Source: Eubacterium sp. AF22-9 (GTDB lineage Bacteria; Bacillota; Clostridia; Lachnospirales; Lachnospiraceae). Taken from it: a stretch of DNA of 64,000 nucleotides. The translations under genes and the position numbers were made by a program. Shown one piece after another: positions 1 to 8,542 of this stretch (the first letter of the stretch is position 1; each line of letters opens with the position of its first letter). Location of the stretch: the NCBI GenBank assembly GCA_003458705.1, contig QRVH01000002.1, forward strand, positions 45,267 to 109,266, read 5' to 3'. The notes under the pieces are model-generated. The model was not told the origin of the DNA. It saw only the letters and a list, made by a program, of their open reading frames with translations, and made no database searches.

Positions 1-953
1 TACAGATGAAGGTAAGTTTTAGGAACATCCCATGTTCCGTATTTTGAAGCTGAATCAGGAAAATATGATGGCTCGCTGCTTGATTCTACAGATTCTGCTA
101 CTGCATGTGAGAAAAGCATGTGACCGCCGTGCCCATATTCACCATTAAGATCCTGCGTTACAACCACAAGGGGTTTAAAACGTCTTATGGATGAAGTTGT
201 ATATGATAACACATCATCATATATGTATTGTTTTTTGGCAGCTTCTAAGGATGTGCTGTATAAATCAGGGAAATCACCGCATATAGGATAATGTTTGATG
301 CCGGATTCCCATAAACCATCTAATTTCTCATGTTCTCTTATCTTGGCAGACGATGTGAATTCACACATATATGCAACCTGTACAGCTAAATCCTGCTCGC
401 CTCCATATGTTGCAAGTACTCCTCCCAGGAAAAGAATTTCATCATCGGCATGAGTTGCAAACACAAGTATATCTGCTTTATCACAAGGCGTTTTCCATGC
501 CTGTACATCTGAAGGTGCTGTGCCGGCTGAATATGCATGCAGGTCACATATTGCTTCATTTGAAGAAAATGTAATTGTAAGTGTTTCAGCGCCTTCTGGA
601 ATTTCAACATATTCATGCAGAAATCCGTTAGTTCCATATGTTTTCGTTGTACCATTATAGCTTAGAGTCCATTCATCCGGAACAAGATCCCATTTGATAT
701 AGAGAGAATATATTTTATCCTTTCCGGTTACAGTTATGGAATCGCCAGAAGCAAATGAGGTTTTTGTGTTGTAAGAACCATCGGTCATTCTGCTTACGCT
801 TCCGCCATTTGAAAGTGTTATTGTAGTATTTACTTCTTCTGCCTGATTGTCATCAGCTTTTACAGGAGTAGAAAATAATACAATAAATAAGAACAGGGCA
901 ACGGCAATTGTCACCATGCTGCCTAAATATTGTTTCAGTTTAACTCGAATCAT
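1..953 (-). CDS. Secreted PIG-L/LmbE family N-acetyl deacetylase, partial (C-terminus beyond the left edge)
   Basis: Translating the minus strand from the ATG at 951-953 gives an uninterrupted frame of about 317 codons that leaves the window at base 1. The N-terminus is a signal peptide: a basic start (MIRVKLKQ), a hydrophobic core (about residues 14-30) and an Ala-rich end before PVKADD. A beta-rich segment follows. The LmbE/PIG-L zinc motif then appears as ILVFATHADDEILFLGG, which matches the family AHxDDE box, and later GEYGHGGHMLFSHAV, which matches the HxxH zinc motif. Known members remove N-acetyl groups from sugars such as GlcNAc conjugates, so I infer an exported metal-dependent amidohydrolase acting on a cell-surface glycan. 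The substrate is not evident. It is transcribed divergently from the HemC-like gene. Confidence 0.85.
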   Translation of the reverse strand, partial: MIRVKLKQYLGSMVTIAVALFLFIVLFSTPVKADDNQAEEVNTTITLSNGGSVSRMTDGSYNTKTSFASGDSITVTGKDKIYSLYIKWDLVPDEWTLSYNGTTKTYGTNGFLHEYVEIPEGAETLTITFSSNEAICDLHAYSAGTAPSDVQAWKTPCDKADILVFATHADDEILFLGGVLATYGGEQDLAVQVAYMCEFTSSAKIREHEKLDGLWESGIKHYPICGDFPDLYSTSLEAAKKQYIYDDVLSYTTSSIRRFKPLVVVTQDLNGEYGHGGHMLFSHAVAESVESSSEPSYFPDSASKYGTWDVPKTYLHL

Positions 954-1035
954 ATAATCATACCATTCCTTATTAAAATTTTTACTCATTATTATAAACA
1001 TAATGAACACATACTTTCAAGGATTGAAAGCAATA

Positions 1036-1044
1036 TGTTATAAT
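1036..1044 (+). promoter_or_regulatory. Putative extended -10 promoter for the HemC-like gene and mecA
   Basis: TGTTATAAT has a consensus TATAAT at 1039-1044 and an upstream TG at 1036-1037 (extended -10). No good -35 is visible. It lies 38 bases before the ATG at 1082, between divergent genes. Confidence 0.4.
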
Positions 1045-1081
1045 AAAAACCTAAATAAAATATAAGGATATTTTAAAATAG

Positions 1082-1945
1082 ATGAAAAGTGATATTGCAA
1101 AATCGGAAAGACTGGGAATGTACGGTCGTGGAATAGAACGCATTAAGCTGAAAAAAGCAGCCGGTATAATGCAGAAGAACTGGAAAGGTAATATGGATAC
1201 CGTAGAAATTGGAGGAAGTGATGTTTATCCTGCATTGGAAGCACTTATTGACGGTAATATAGACATGGTGCTTGCTGATATGAAAATGCTTGTTGAAATG
1301 GAGAAATCAGGCCAGCAGTTAGAAGATGGAATAGTTATATCAGGAGTTTTAAAGCGGAGAGATCCAAGGTATGTCATGATACGGAGAAAAGGAACTAAGG
1401 ATATTGTTGAAAATGCTGTGGTTGCAACGGATTCTGATGAAAATGCGGCGGTTATATCCGGCATATATGATAATGTGGAATATTCAGTTGAAAATAATAT
1501 AAAAGACTGCATGAACAGGCTAGATAATGAAGAGTGCGATGCTGTATTTGCATTTTATGATGATGTCAGAATTGCCAGATTGTACAACAGATTAAAATAT
1601 AAGTATACTCTTATGGACTTTTCAGACTGTGTTCCTCCGCATGGTCAGGGAATATACTGTATACTGACTAATGGAAAAAGAAATGTAATAAAACATACAC
1701 TTGATGTTTCACATCAGACTACAGCAGTGAGTTTTGATATAGAGGAAGATATTATAAGAAGACTTCTTATGAATGAGTATGTCAAATCATGTAACGCATA
1801 TGTTAAGATATCGGGAGATAAAATAGAGACATATGTGGATGTTAATGGATACAGAGGTAATATAAAGGTTCAGGAAAAGGATGAGTTAAAAAATAAAAAT
1901 CTGGTAATAAGAAAAGTAGTAGACAGAATTAGCAAAAGTATGTAA
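1082..1945 (+). CDS. Degenerate hydroxymethylbilane synthase (HemC)-like protein
   Basis: The 287-residue product aligns by eye along its whole length with porphobilinogen deaminase, but key residues are gone. Recognisable blocks are EALIDGNIDMVLADMKML (family ALL..xADIAVHSMKD), KRRDPRYVMI (family REDPRDAF), NRLDNEECDAVFA (family KLDNGEYDAIIL), PPHGQGIYC (family PAVGQGA) and an H-T pair near residues 211-213. The catalytic Asp of the SMKD motif is Met69. The substrate-binding SSLRR arginines are replaced by the TDSDEN region (116-121). The cofactor-carrying Cys appears kept as Cys237 in YVKSCNAY. It is therefore unlikely to polymerise porphobilinogen normally; a binding or regulatory role, or decay, is inference. 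AAGGA at about 1062 is a distant ribosome binding site. mecA follows 41 bases downstream. Confidence 0.7.
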   Translation: MKSDIAKSERLGMYGRGIERIKLKKAAGIMQKNWKGNMDTVEIGGSDVYPALEALIDGNIDMVLADMKMLVEMEKSGQQLEDGIVISGVLKRRDPRYVMIRRKGTKDIVENAVVATDSDENAAVISGIYDNVEYSVENNIKDCMNRLDNEECDAVFAFYDDVRIARLYNRLKYKYTLMDFSDCVPPHGQGIYCILTNGKRNVIKHTLDVSHQTTAVSFDIEEDIIRRLLMNEYVKSCNAYVKISGDKIETYVDVNGYRGNIKVQEKDELKNKNLVIRKVVDRISKSM

Positions 1946-1986
1946 TAATAGTATATTGATATATAATTGTTTTGAAAAGAGGATAT

Positions 1987-2748
1987 ATGGAATTCAAAAA
2001 AATTGATGATAGAAAGTTCCAGTGCAGACTCAACGAGGAAGATCTTGAGGATAATAACATTTCACTGGATGATTTCTTTAAGAATGATACAGATAAGATA
2101 CACAGCCTGTTAGAAGTTATTATGGAAGAGGCTGAAAGGAATATAGGAGTTACATTAAGCGGAGAGGTTATGTCGCTGCAGCTGGCACCACAGCCAGACC
2201 ATTCAATACTTCTTACAGTCTCATCAGGCAAGGATGATTTAGGCAGCATGTTAAAGAAAGCTGGAGAGAGTATTTCAAAGGCATTTTCCAAGCCGGAGAA
2301 GAGTAATGTTATAAAGAATGGTGAGGGAACATATAGTGATGCTCCATTTGAAACATTTGGAGACAGCCTTGATAAGTTTACAGTGTCTGATGATGAAGCA
2401 GATGGATTTAAGCGTTCTGATGCAAAAAAGACAGGAAGCAATGTTTTAAAGGCAGGAGCAGGCGTTTTCAGACTACAGAGTTTTAATGACTTTGAAGAAA
2501 TGTGTGCTGTAAGTGCAAAGACATGGGGAATAACCAATGCTCTGTATAAGGATGTGACAGAGAATACATATTATCTTGTACTGCAGAAGGGAAGATGTTC
2601 AGAAGAAAAATACAGAAGTCTTCTTAACCTGCTGATGGAATATGGTGAATTCGATTCTTCAAAGCTGGAAAGAGCAGCTTTCATTAAAGAGCATTACAGT
2701 GTAGTTATTAACAATAATGCTATCAATGTAGTAAAGAAATATATGTAG
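1987..2748 (+). CDS. mecA: Adaptor protein MecA
   Basis: The 253-residue product matches the MecA/YpbH family, which hands substrate proteins to the ClpC ATPase for ClpCP degradation and controls competence and other regulators in Firmicutes. The N-terminal substrate-binding part is seen in MEFKKIDDRKFQCRLNEEDL and the LDDFF region. An acidic, low-complexity linker runs through about residues 85-150. The C-terminal ClpC-binding domain follows (RLQSFNDFEEMCAV through HYSVVINNNAINVV). I chose the ATG at 1987 because AAGAGG lies just upstream at 1977-1982; a TTG at 1972 would only add residues coded by that ribosome binding site. It follows the HemC-like gene closely and may share its transcript. 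Confidence 0.85.
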   Translation: MEFKKIDDRKFQCRLNEEDLEDNNISLDDFFKNDTDKIHSLLEVIMEEAERNIGVTLSGEVMSLQLAPQPDHSILLTVSSGKDDLGSMLKKAGESISKAFSKPEKSNVIKNGEGTYSDAPFETFGDSLDKFTVSDDEADGFKRSDAKKTGSNVLKAGAGVFRLQSFNDFEEMCAVSAKTWGITNALYKDVTENTYYLVLQKGRCSEEKYRSLLNLLMEYGEFDSSKLERAAFIKEHYSVVINNNAINVVKKYM

Positions 2749-2811
2749 TAAAGAATAATGTAGAATAATCATTTGGCTAAAGCTGAGTGATGACAGATAA
2801 GGAGGCAGCAT

Positions 2812-3876
2812 ATGAGATATCCTGAATTCTTATCCGAAGGCGGAACTATAGGCTTCGTTGCACCATCTTTTGGTTGTGCAACGGAGCCTTATAAAACAGC
2901 ATTCGGAATGACGATTAAGAGATTCGAAAAAGAAGGTTATACAATAGAACTTGGACCTAACTGTTATGAGGACAAGGGAATTGGGATAAGCAACACACCG
3001 CAGGAATGCGGTAAGGAGCTTACACAGATGTATGAGAGCAATGTCAATGATGTGCTTATATCATGTGGCGGTGGTGAACTGATGTGTGAAATTCTGCCAT
3101 ATGTTGATTTTGACAGGATTAAGGCGGCAAAGCCTAAGTGGTATCTTGGGTATTCTGATAATACCAATTTCACATTTTTACAGAATACGATTGCTGATAC
3201 GGCAAGTGTATACGGACCGTGTGCAGGTGCATTTGCAATGAAGGACTGGCATCAGGCACTTGTTGATACTTTCGATGTACTTCGTGGAAAAGGCTGTGAG
3301 AATAATAACGGGGTTGTGGAAAAACATGTTCACGGATATGACACATGGGAGAGAGAATCTCTAAAGAATGAGGAGAATCCTGCACCACAATATAATCTTA
3401 CTGAGAAGAAGATTTTAAGAAAATATGTCGGCGAGAACGAATGTGATACGGAGATTGCATTTGAAGGAAGGCTTGTCGGCGGATGTATGGACTGTCTTGT
3501 TAATCTGACAGGCACAAGCTTTGACAAGGTTAAAGAGTTCAACGAAAGATACGCAGATGACGGAATTATATGGTTCTTAGAAAGCTGTGATCTGAATGTA
3601 TTTGCAATCAGAAGGGCTATGTGGCAGATGGATAATGCCGGATGGTTTAAGAATGTGAAGGGCTTCCTCATAGGAAGACCGCTGTGCTACGGACAGGAGA
3701 TGATGGGACTTGACCAGTACAGAGCAGTTACAGGTATTGCGGCAAAGTATAATGTGCCGGTTATAATGGACTGTGATTTCGGGCATCTTTCACCTTCAAT
3801 GCCGATAGTAAGCGGGGCATATACACAGGTTAAGGTTAAGGATAACGACCTTTCACTTAATTACCGTTTCTGTTAA
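2812..3876 (+). CDS. S66 family peptidase (LD-carboxypeptidase / MccF-like)
   Basis: This 354-residue serine peptidase has the expected S66 triad positions. The nucleophile Ser115 is in YLGYSDNTNF, preceded by the ISCGGGELM oxyanion loop. A Glu lies in WFLESCDLN, and a His in CDFGHLSPSMPI near the C-terminus. The family includes LdcA, which removes the terminal D-Ala from muropeptide tetrapeptides during cell-wall recycling, and MccF, which cleaves microcin C-type conjugates. There is no signal peptide, so it acts in the cytoplasm. A strong ribosome binding site (AAGGAGG) stands before the ATG. Which of the two activities applies cannot be told from sequence alone; recycling is the default expectation. 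Confidence 0.85.
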   Translation: MRYPEFLSEGGTIGFVAPSFGCATEPYKTAFGMTIKRFEKEGYTIELGPNCYEDKGIGISNTPQECGKELTQMYESNVNDVLISCGGGELMCEILPYVDFDRIKAAKPKWYLGYSDNTNFTFLQNTIADTASVYGPCAGAFAMKDWHQALVDTFDVLRGKGCENNNGVVEKHVHGYDTWERESLKNEENPAPQYNLTEKKILRKYVGENECDTEIAFEGRLVGGCMDCLVNLTGTSFDKVKEFNERYADDGIIWFLESCDLNVFAIRRAMWQMDNAGWFKNVKGFLIGRPLCYGQEMMGLDQYRAVTGIAAKYNVPVIMDCDFGHLSPSMPIVSGAYTQVKVKDNDLSLNYRFC

Positions 3877-3885
3877 TATTAATGA

Positions 3886-3914
3886 TTGAAAAACACACTT
3901 TAATAGGGTAAAAT
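3886..3914 (+). promoter_or_regulatory. Putative sigma-A promoter for the leu-type operon
   Basis: TTGAAA (3886-3891), 17-bp spacer, TAAAAT (3909-3914), about 57 bases before the ATG at 3971. Confidence 0.5.
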
Positions 3915-3970
3915 GTTAAAATGACTGTTAATAATACCTGTTATATCAGGGATAAGATAAGGAGAAAACA

Positions 3971-5730
3971 ATGGGTAGGATATTTAAGTTTGATAAAGAT
4001 GTTGATACAGATCAGATTATGCATCGCAGTATCTTTTGTTTCCGACAATTGATGAGATGAAGAGTCATACATTTGAATCATTAGACTCTGATTTTGCTTC
4101 CGCTGTAAAGCCGGGAGATTTCGTTGTTGCAGATGACAACTTTGGATGTGGTTCATCAAGAGAGCAGGCACCAAGCGTACTTAAGGCATTAGGTGTCAAG
4201 GCAGTGATTGCCAAATCATTTGCAAGAATATTCTATCGTAATGCAATTAATATAGGACTTCCTGTTATTGTATGTAAGGAACTCCATGATGAAGTTAATG
4301 CAGGGGATGAATGTGAGCTTTCATTAGAAGAAGGAATTATCACTGTTAATGGAAAGACTTATACATGTACAAAGCTTCCAGCCAAGATGCAGGCTATTCT
4401 TAATCAGGGCGGACTTATTGCATCACTTAACGGTGAGGCAGAAGAGGCTGGAGGTGCAGCAGCACCAGCAGATGAAGCAAAGCATGGCATGACTATCGCA
4501 GAAAAGATTATCGCAAGGGCAGCAGGACTTTCTCAGGTTAAGGCTGGCGATATTGCGACTGTTACTCTTGACAGACTTATGAGTAATGATGGAACAACAC
4601 ATCTTACTATTGGTATGTATGAGAAGTTAAAGAATCCTCATATTGCTGACAAGGATAAGCTTGTATGGATTGTAGACCACAATATTCCATCAGACAGTCC
4701 TAAGACAGCAGCCTCACAGAAGAAGATGAGAGACTTTGCTAAAGCTAATGATATTAAGTTCTACGAGGGCGAGGGTGTGTGTCATCAGGTTATGATGGAA
4801 AATCATGTAGTGCCGGGTGAGCTTATATTCGGAGCAGACAGCCATACTTGTGCATATGGTGCGTTAGGTGCATTTGGTACAGGTGTTGGTTGTACAGATT
4901 ATCTGTATGCAATGGTTACAGGAACATCATGGGTAATGGTTCCGGGAACATTAAGATTCAACCTTAAGGGAAAGCTTAACGATGGAGTATATGCAAGAGA
5001 TTTAATACTCTCTATTATTGGAAAGATTGGCGCTAACGGTGCTAACTATAAAGCAATGGAATTTGCAGGAGAAGGCTTACACAGCCTTTCAATGGCAGAC
5101 AGAATATCAATCTGTAACCTTTGCGTAGAGGCAGGTGCTAAGACTGCACTCATGGAGGTTGATGATGTTGCAATGGATTATCTTAAGGAGCATGGCAGAG
5201 AGCCAAAGGCATGCTTTACATCAGATGATGATGCAGTATTTGAGCAGGTTTATGATATTGACCTTTCAACAATACAGCCAATTGTTGCAAAGCCACATTT
5301 TGTTGACAATGTAGTTCCGGCTAAGGAATCACTTGGTGTAAAGATTGATGAAGCATTTCTTGGTTCATGTAACAATGGACGAATCGAGGATTTAAGAGTT
5401 GGTGCAGCAATTATCAAGGGCAAGAAGGTTGCTCCTAAGGTAAGATTCCTTGTAGTTCCTGCAAGCCGTTCGGTATATCTTCAGGCTATGAAAGAGGGAC
5501 TCCTTGATATATTCATGGACGCAGGTGCAATTGTTATGAATCCTAACTGCTCTGTATGCTGGGGAAGCTGTCAGGGTGTTATCGGTGAGGGTGAGACTCT
5601 TATCAGCACAGGTACACGAAACTTCAAGGGACGTGCAGGACATAAGGATTCTTTCGTATATCTTGCTTCAGCGGCTACTGTTACAGCATCAGCAATCAAG
5701 GGCGAGATAGCAACAGCAGACATGGTATAA
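3971..5730 (+). pseudogene. Fused LeuD-LeuC type hydro-lyase (aconitase superfamily), frameshifted near 4020
   Basis: An ATG at 3971 with AAGGAG upstream opens a frame beginning MGRIFKFDKDVDTDQI, the LeuD swivel-domain start. It runs into a stop by about 4060. Adding one base at 4019-4021 restores continuity with YLLFPTIDEMK and yields 586 residues. The N-terminal part (about 1-160) is LeuD-like ([11 protein letters not shown]). An Ala/Glu-rich linker follows, then a LeuC-like part with the three cluster cysteines in GSCNNGRIEDL and NPNCSVCWGS. The family isomerises hydroxy-acids such as isopropylmalate or homocitrate through a 4Fe-4S cluster. Domain order small-then-large on one chain is unusual. 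SCNN replaces the usual SCTN. Separate leuD and leuC follow, so the substrate may differ. An internal TTG at 4036 would lose the DTDQII loop. Confidence 0.75.
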
Positions 5731-5759
5731 GACAAGGATTTAACCTCAAAGGAGTAATT

Positions 5760-6254
5760 ATGAACGAGAAATTTAGCGGTAAAGTATGGGTACTTGGTGA
5801 TGACATTGATACAGATATCATTATCCCTACAGAGTATCTTGCATTAAAGACAGTAGAAGATATGAAGCCATATGCATTTTCGCCATTAAGACCAGAACTT
5901 GCAGGTCAGATTAAGCCAGGCGACATCATTGTTGCAGGAAAGAACTTTGGTTGTGGTTCATCAAGAGAGCAGGCACCTGAGGTTATTAAGGCATTAGGTA
6001 TTAAATGTGTTATTGCCAAATCATATGCAAGAATATTCTTTAGAAATTCTATTAATAACGGACTTCTCCTTATAGAGAATGCAGACCTTCACGACGCAGT
6101 TAAAGAAGGCGATACTATTGATGTTGAAGTAAATGCACAGATTACACACAATGGAAAAGCATATCCTATTGCTTCACTTCCTGATAATCTTGTGGATATA
6201 CTTAATGCAGGCGGACTTGTTAAGGCAATGAGAAAGCTTAACGGTCTTGACTAA
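5760..6254 (+). CDS. leuD: 3-isopropylmalate dehydratase small subunit
   Basis: The 164-residue swivel domain has all LeuD landmarks: [18 protein letters not shown], which carries the substrate-specificity loop, [17 protein letters not shown] and [15 protein letters not shown]. This short form is the type that pairs with a separate LeuC of about 415 residues, encoded 20 bases downstream. Together they would convert 2-isopropylmalate to 3-isopropylmalate in leucine synthesis. It is clearly paralogous to the N-terminal half of the preceding fused gene. The specificity loop YLALKT differs from YLLFPT in the fusion, consistent with different substrates. AAAGGAG precedes the start. Homoaconitase or dimethylmalate dehydratase small subunits look alike, so the substrate is inferred. 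Confidence 0.85.
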   Translation: MNEKFSGKVWVLGDDIDTDIIIPTEYLALKTVEDMKPYAFSPLRPELAGQIKPGDIIVAGKNFGCGSSREQAPEVIKALGIKCVIAKSYARIFFRNSINNGLLLIENADLHDAVKEGDTIDVEVNAQITHNGKAYPIASLPDNLVDILNAGGLVKAMRKLNGLD

Positions 6255-6274
6255 GACAGGGAGAGGTAAGAATA

Positions 6275-7516
6275 ATGGGACATACAATTATTGAAAAGAT
6301 TATTGGAAAGAATATTGGCAGGGAAGTAAAGCCGGGAGATATCGTAACTGTTAATGTTGACAGAGTAATGATTCACGACATTTTTATTCCATTTGTTAAA
6401 GAGAAGTTCGAAGAGATGGGATTTACTAAGATATGGGACCCTGACAAAGCAGTTCTTATATATGACCACCTTGTTCCAGCAAGTCAGGTTGATGATACAA
6501 GACATTTCCGTATTGGTAATGAATTCGTTGAAAAGTACGGAATGAAGAATATCCACCGTTCAGACGGAATCTGCCATCAGTTAATGACAGAGGCAGGTTA
6601 TGTAAAGCCGGGAGATATCGCATTTGGTACAGACAGCCACACAACAACATATGGCTGTGTTGGTGCATTTTCATCGGGTATCGGATATACAGAGATGGCA
6701 AGTGTATTAGGAACAGGCAAAATGTGGGTTAAAGTTCCACAGACTATCAAGGTAACAGTTAATGGAAAGCTTCCAGCGAATGTCCGTTCTAAGGATATCA
6801 TATTAAGACTTATCGGTGACCTTGGAGCAGATGGCGCAACTTATCAGGCACTTGAGTTCACAGGTTCAACAATCGATGAGATGAGCGTTGCAAGCCGTAT
6901 GACTATGTCTAACATGGCTATTGAAGCTGGTGCCAAATGTGCTCTTTTTACACCAGATGAAAAGACAGCAGAGTATTGCAATGTAGAACTTACAGATGAA
7001 TTAAAGGATTTAAAGGGAGATGCGGATGCAGTATATGCAAGAGAGATTACATATAATGCAGAGGATTTAGTTCCGGTTCTTGCATGTCCTTCACAGGTAG
7101 ATAACATCAAACCTGTTACAGAGCTTGCCGGAACAGCAGTAGACCAGGTATTTATAGGCTCATGTACTAACGGAAGATTAGAGGATCTTCAGTGTGCAGC
7201 AGCTATTCTTAAGGGTAAGAAGGTTGCACCATTTGTTAAGTTGATAGTTACTCCTGCAAGCCGCAAGATATATAAAGAAGCACTTGCAGATGGAACACTT
7301 GAGACACTTGTTGAAGCCGGTGCAATTGTTACACATCCGGGATGCGGATTATGCTGTGGACGAACAGGCGGAATTCTTACTGACGGAGAGGTAGTTGTTG
7401 CAACTAACAACAGAAACTTCCTTGGAAGAATGGGAACAAGCAAGGTTAAGATATTCCTTGCGTCCCCTGCTACAGCGGCAGCAAGTGCTATTGCTGGAAA
7501 GATTGTGGAGGCTTAA
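6275..7516 (+). CDS. leuC: 3-isopropylmalate dehydratase large subunit
   Basis: The 413-residue catalytic subunit carries AFGTDSHTTTYG, the GSCTNGRLEDL cysteine and the paired cluster cysteines in HPGCGLCCGRTGG, as expected for a 4Fe-4S hydro-lyase of the LeuC/HacA type. Length fits the bacterial-archaeal two-subunit class rather than the longer enterobacterial LeuC. It is the third gene of the operon, with leuD 20 bases upstream. The ribosome binding site is GGGAGAGG. The stop codon TAA (7514-7516) overlaps the reverse-complement stop of the convergent gene at 7513-7515, so the two genes end on the same TTAA palindrome. Confidence 0.87.
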   Translation: MGHTIIEKIIGKNIGREVKPGDIVTVNVDRVMIHDIFIPFVKEKFEEMGFTKIWDPDKAVLIYDHLVPASQVDDTRHFRIGNEFVEKYGMKNIHRSDGICHQLMTEAGYVKPGDIAFGTDSHTTTYGCVGAFSSGIGYTEMASVLGTGKMWVKVPQTIKVTVNGKLPANVRSKDIILRLIGDLGADGATYQALEFTGSTIDEMSVASRMTMSNMAIEAGAKCALFTPDEKTAEYCNVELTDELKDLKGDADAVYAREITYNAEDLVPVLACPSQVDNIKPVTELAGTAVDQVFIGSCTNGRLEDLQCAAAILKGKKVAPFVKLIVTPASRKIYKEALADGTLETLVEAGAIVTHPGCGLCCGRTGGILTDGEVVVATNNRNFLGRMGTSKVKIFLASPATAAASAIAGKIVEA

Positions 7517-8322
7517 GAGATAGACTTCACATAATTTCTGAAATTCTTAGACAATATAATATTGTGATAAAGGGAGGCATATTCTACAGAGGATATGCCT
7601 TCTATGTAATTAGGGGTATAAGCTATGTTTATCAGTCCTGAAAGCATGTCAATGGCTTTATTATAGGCGACAGCAGCTTCATTTTCTGAAAGGAACTCGC
7701 CAAGGATGTAATCTCCATTGATATGAATCTTAGTTCTGTACATAATCCGCCCATTCTTAGAAAACTGTGTTACTCCGTTATAGCGGTTTATCACCTGTAT
7801 ATTCTCATATCTGTAATCGTGAGTATCCCCATTTTTAAATACATAATCTCTGCCTTTTACAGAGTGGCTTCTTATGCCAAATCTTGAAAGTATGCTTGTC
7901 TGCATGCCATAATCATTTACAAAATAATACCCGCCACGGCTCATAATTGTGTGGTTGGAATAGTAAAAAAGGTCATCAGTAGAAAACTGTAAAACCTCAT
8001 GTTCTTTGAGAAAATACAGGAAATATTTATGGCACATATATATAGGTGTCTTTATATAAATGTTGTTATCCCTGAAATTGATAATTGAGATGTATTTATC
8101 AAGAGAAAGTGTCATTGCTTCATTATATGAAGTTGTTCTGTGGTCAGTATCAATCCAGTGGTCAGAAGAATTGTTTATTATTTCACAGGCTTCATTGTAG
8201 ATGGCATGGCAGAAAGCCTCGTCAGAGGAACTTCCGAGGCTGATGTGTTTATTCTTATATGTAAATGACGCACGGTAATATATTTCACCGCTTTTCTTTC
8301 TTGCCTCGTAGACTCCTGTCAT
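7513..8322 (-). CDS. AP2-like / HNH-like DNA-binding protein of homing-endonuclease type
   Basis: This 269-residue protein has two AP2-like DNA-binding segments. One is at the N-terminus (about residues 1-45: GVYEARKKSG..YYRASF). The other is near the C-terminus (about 185-230: GVTQFSKNGRIMYRTKI, then EFLSENEAAVAYNKAI). Between them a stretch resembling an HNH/AP2 homing-endonuclease core reads YVFKNGDTHDYRYENIQVI, but the histidines of a working HNH site are not evident. Such proteins can be former selfish endonucleases taken over as regulators. The start is supported by AAAGGAGT upstream. It stands alone on the minus strand between leuC and thrC, and I see no intron, intein or terminal repeats around it. 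Function not known. Confidence 0.65.
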   Translation of the reverse strand: MTGVYEARKKSGEIYYRASFTYKNKHISLGSSSDEAFCHAIYNEACEIINNSSDHWIDTDHRTTSYNEAMTLSLDKYISIINFRDNNIYIKTPIYMCHKYFLYFLKEHEVLQFSTDDLFYYSNHTIMSRGGYYFVNDYGMQTSILSRFGIRSHSVKGRDYVFKNGDTHDYRYENIQVINRYNGVTQFSKNGRIMYRTKIHINGDYILGEFLSENEAAVAYNKAIDMLSGLINIAYTPNYIEGISSVEYASLYHNIILSKNFRNYVKSIS

Positions 8323-8454
8323 AGTGTAACTCCTTTAAACATTGCTAAATGGATTATAACATATATAAAAAGAATGCGGGAAAACATATAAGTGAAATGT
8401 GTAGAAAATGTGGCAAAATATCAAACAAATGGTGAAACTGATATATAAAGGGTA

Positions 8455-8484
8455 TTGTTTTTGCACAGAAGTCTGTTGTATAAT
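8455..8484 (+). promoter_or_regulatory. Putative sigma-A promoter of thrC
   Basis: TTGTTT (8455-8460), 18-bp spacer, perfect TATAAT (8479-8484), 58 bases before the thrC ATG. Confidence 0.55.
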
Positions 8485-8542
8485 ATCAAAAGCCTACGAC
8501 ATTTACGCAGGCACACTATATTAATTATGAGGTGGATTAAAG

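Noticed and set aside
4036..4038. TTG at 4036 as the true start of the LeuD-LeuC fusion
   Set aside because: It would remove the conserved DVDTDQII substrate loop that is plainly encoded just upstream with an ATG and ribosome binding site; a one-base loss explains the break better.
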